Assembly: GCA_002069125.1 (NCBI GenBank)
Contig: MVZN01000019.1
Location: forward strand, 1 to 47,669
DNA: 47,669 nucleotides
Source: Spirochaetes bacterium ADurb.BinA120
GTDB lineage: Bacteria; Spirochaetota; UBA4802; UBA5368
Direction: 5' to 3'
In this document: one piece after another, positions 46,164-47,669 of the stretch
How the letters are laid out: each line of letters opens with the position of its first letter
Numbering within the stretch: position 1 is the first letter of the stretch
Notes under the pieces: model-generated
The model's input: the letters and a program-made list of their open reading frames with translations, nothing else
Told to the model about the DNA's origin: nothing
Databases searched by the model: none
Translations under genes and position numbers: made by a program

Positions 46164-47512
46164 GCCCCGTGCGTTTCGAAAGATTTAAAATTCTTTTTAC
46201 GCTCTGTGCGGCGGGGCTTCTTTCCTGCGGCAACCAGCCGCTTTTCGACGAGCTTGCCACCAACAGGCTCAAGGTGGTTATAAAAGGCACCTACGAGTCC
46301 AACGGCCCGAGACTATGGGACGCTGCCCCATTTCCTGGTGACGATTCCATCAACGATTGTACCGCCCCGCCGGATGGAGGGGCGGGGAGTCCGGACGAAT
46401 TCATGATGGACATTGCGGAGATTCGCCTGAACGGGGAAAAGTTCGCAAATTATCGGAGGACCTTCAGGGCGCCGCTCGATGATTCGTCGGGTTTTTTTAA
46501 TGACGGCTTCGTGTACGAGAACGACGATGTGCCCGACGGATTGTATACGCACGTAAACATGTATATTCGGAAGATGATCTTCGACAACGCGCGGACCTAT
46601 CATAAAACCGGCCCGGGCGCCTGGGAATACGACGAGGATTCCGAAACCATATTCAGAGAGAAGGTGGTAAAGGGCTTCGACTTCAACCAGCTTCAGGTCA
46701 ATTCCTATTTCGACAGCCTAAGGGTGGAGTCGGGCCGAATAAACAGGATATTCCCGCTGGTAGTCCCGATCGAGGGGGGGCTTGCTTATTCGAGGCAGAA
46801 CGGTGAGACCGTACTCGAGATAAGGCTGGTAATAAAGAACTTTATAAAAAAGTACGAGTACGATTATTACTCGGATTACCACTATGTTGTCCATTACTTC
46901 GGCCTCTCCGACTGGCTGAGGGATGTGAAGGCCGACGAGAGCGATATAGGAGGGAATGTAATAGCCGTGGCAAGGGCTTATGTTCCCGGGAAGACTGCGA
47001 CGGTGCGGGGAACGGTAGGTGCCGCAATTAATAAGTATGTAGTAATGATCCCTGCCGAGAAAGATATTAACGACTATAAATTATCCGGCCCCGCGCCCAT
47101 CAGGCCTTTGGTTGACCCGCCGAAACCGCCTTCGCTCGCCGGATACTCCATAGAGGCCTATCTGGATTACTTTCTGGCTTACGAAAAATATAAAGAAGAT
47201 TATAATATTGAGTTTGCCACTCGACTAATCGATGATTACGAAGGGAATTACGCCGGGCCCTGGGAGGCCTATAATGACGCTTGCAACGCCTTCCGGATAC
47301 CGTCGTTGGTTACTTATTCTGATGACTCTGGTAATTTCTCTTTCACCAATGTGCCGGTAGGGCGAAGCTATAAGGCATATTATTGGACCGGTGTTCCGGG
47401 CTCATCGGATTTGCCGGGCAAGGTTGGTGGGGGAAATTTTACTTCAATTGATGAAACAGTGGAGATATTGGAAAGGGACGCCGGCTCGACTGTCACGATT
47501 CCAACCCCTTAG
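46160..47512 (+). CDS. Large lipoprotein with C-terminal carboxypeptidase-regulatory-like domain
   Basis: The 450-residue product has a signal peptide with lipobox LLSC (Cys23). The first 300 residues are beta-rich, aromatic and Asp-rich, with strands such as LKVVIKGTYES, FMMDIAEIRLNGEKFANYRR and VLEIRLVIKNFIKKYEYD. The last 60 or so residues (YSDDSGNFSFTNVPVGRSYK) look like a carboxypeptidase regulatory-like or fibronectin-like beta-sandwich. It is probably surface-exposed or periplasmic. The family is not recognised by name. A run of G just before the ATG acts as a ribosome-binding site and overlaps the end of the barrel gene, which suggests the two proteins act together. Confidence 0.8.
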   Translation: MSPVRFERFKILFTLCAAGLLSCGNQPLFDELATNRLKVVIKGTYESNGPRLWDAAPFPGDDSINDCTAPPDGGAGSPDEFMMDIAEIRLNGEKFANYRRTFRAPLDDSSGFFNDGFVYENDDVPDGLYTHVNMYIRKMIFDNARTYHKTGPGAWEYDEDSETIFREKVVKGFDFNQLQVNSYFDSLRVESGRINRIFPLVVPIEGGLAYSRQNGETVLEIRLVIKNFIKKYEYDYYSDYHYVVHYFGLSDWLRDVKADESDIGGNVIAVARAYVPGKTATVRGTVGAAINKYVVMIPAEKDINDYKLSGPAPIRPLVDPPKPPSLAGYSIEAYLDYFLAYEKYKEDYNIEFATRLIDDYEGNYAGPWEAYNDACNAFRIPSLVTYSDDSGNFSFTNVPVGRSYKAYYWTGVPGSSDLPGKVGGGNFTSIDETVEILERDAGSTVTIPTP

Positions 47513-47563
47513 GGAGATGTTTTTAACGCTATTCATAGTTTTATATTCATATTGATTCGGGTA

Positions 47564-47590
47564 TGCCCCTTCCCCGGGGATGAGTTTTTT
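47564..47590 (+). terminator. Weak terminator-like hairpin after the lipoprotein gene
   Basis: CCCCTTCCCCGGGG can form a short stem and is followed within 5 nt by TTTTTT. The stem is short and off-register, and the rest of 47513-47669 shows no gene, so this is a low-confidence call. Confidence 0.3.
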
Positions 47591-47669
47591 CCGCTTTTTT
47601 AATGAAGGTTTAAATTATTTTTATCCCCTTTCGAATAATTGTTGTGCAAATGTACGGCGGCCGATAATA

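Noticed and set aside
1-47669. CRISPR array, prophage, IS element, tmRNA or SRP RNA
   Set aside because: I saw no regularly spaced direct repeats, integrase, transposase or recognisable RNA signatures in any gap.

Overview
This window looks like a chromosomal segment of a spirochaete (phylum Spirochaetota), probably a deep relative of the Leptospira side of the phylum. The evidence is protein-level. RpoB and EF-Tu read very close to Leptospira as I remember those proteins. RpoB carries Asn where E. coli has Ser531, a residue linked to the natural rifampicin resistance of spirochaetes. A DUF2225 zinc protein and relaxed lipoboxes are also present. Base composition is moderately GC-rich by eye, with AT-rich islands at likely promoters. 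No phage, IS element or CRISPR array is visible.

Region 1 (1-8126, plus strand): a repeat-bearing leader, recX and alaS, then a small unknown gene, a stand-alone receiver-domain response regulator, glgC (ADP-glucose pyrophosphorylase) and a GH57 glucanotransferase/amylase. The regulator's stop codon overlaps the glgC start by one base, so a phosphorylation signal and glycogen metabolism appear to share a transcript. Region 2 (8155-10432, minus strand): an unknown helical protein, a tiny 55-residue lipoprotein with its own promoter and terminator, and a two-gene unit made of a DegT/ArnB-type fold that lacks the catalytic lysine followed by queD.

Region 3 (10571-42730, plus strand): an RlpA-type lipoprotein, tRNA-Thr(GGT) behind a strong promoter, and then a nearly unbroken 31-kb translation/transcription supercluster: rpmG-secE-nusG-rplKAJL-rpoBC-rpsLG-fusA-tuf, then the S10, spc and alpha operons through rplQ, closed by a textbook terminator at 42705-42730. 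The E. coli beta, str, S10, spc and alpha operons are joined end to end here. adk is missing between secY and map. Hairpins of 6-14 bp sit in most of the larger gaps (rplK/rplA, rplJ/rplL, rplL/rpoB, rpoC/rpsL, rpsG/fusA, the tuf leader, tuf/rpsJ) and probably act as attenuators or processing sites. Zinc-binding (Cys-rich) forms of L33, L36, S14, S4 and L24 are encoded.

Region 4 (42757-47669): a minus-strand exported protein of unknown function, then DUF2225 and truA overlapping on the plus strand, and a promoter-led pair encoding a predicted outer-membrane beta-barrel and a large lipoprotein with a carboxypeptidase-regulatory-like C-terminus.

The most unusual items are the lysine-less DegT protein paired with QueD, the response-regulator/glgC coupling, the fused ribosomal supercluster with its structured gaps, and a four-cysteine insert in EF-Tu. 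All function calls come from reading the sequence and remembered family features; no database search was run.
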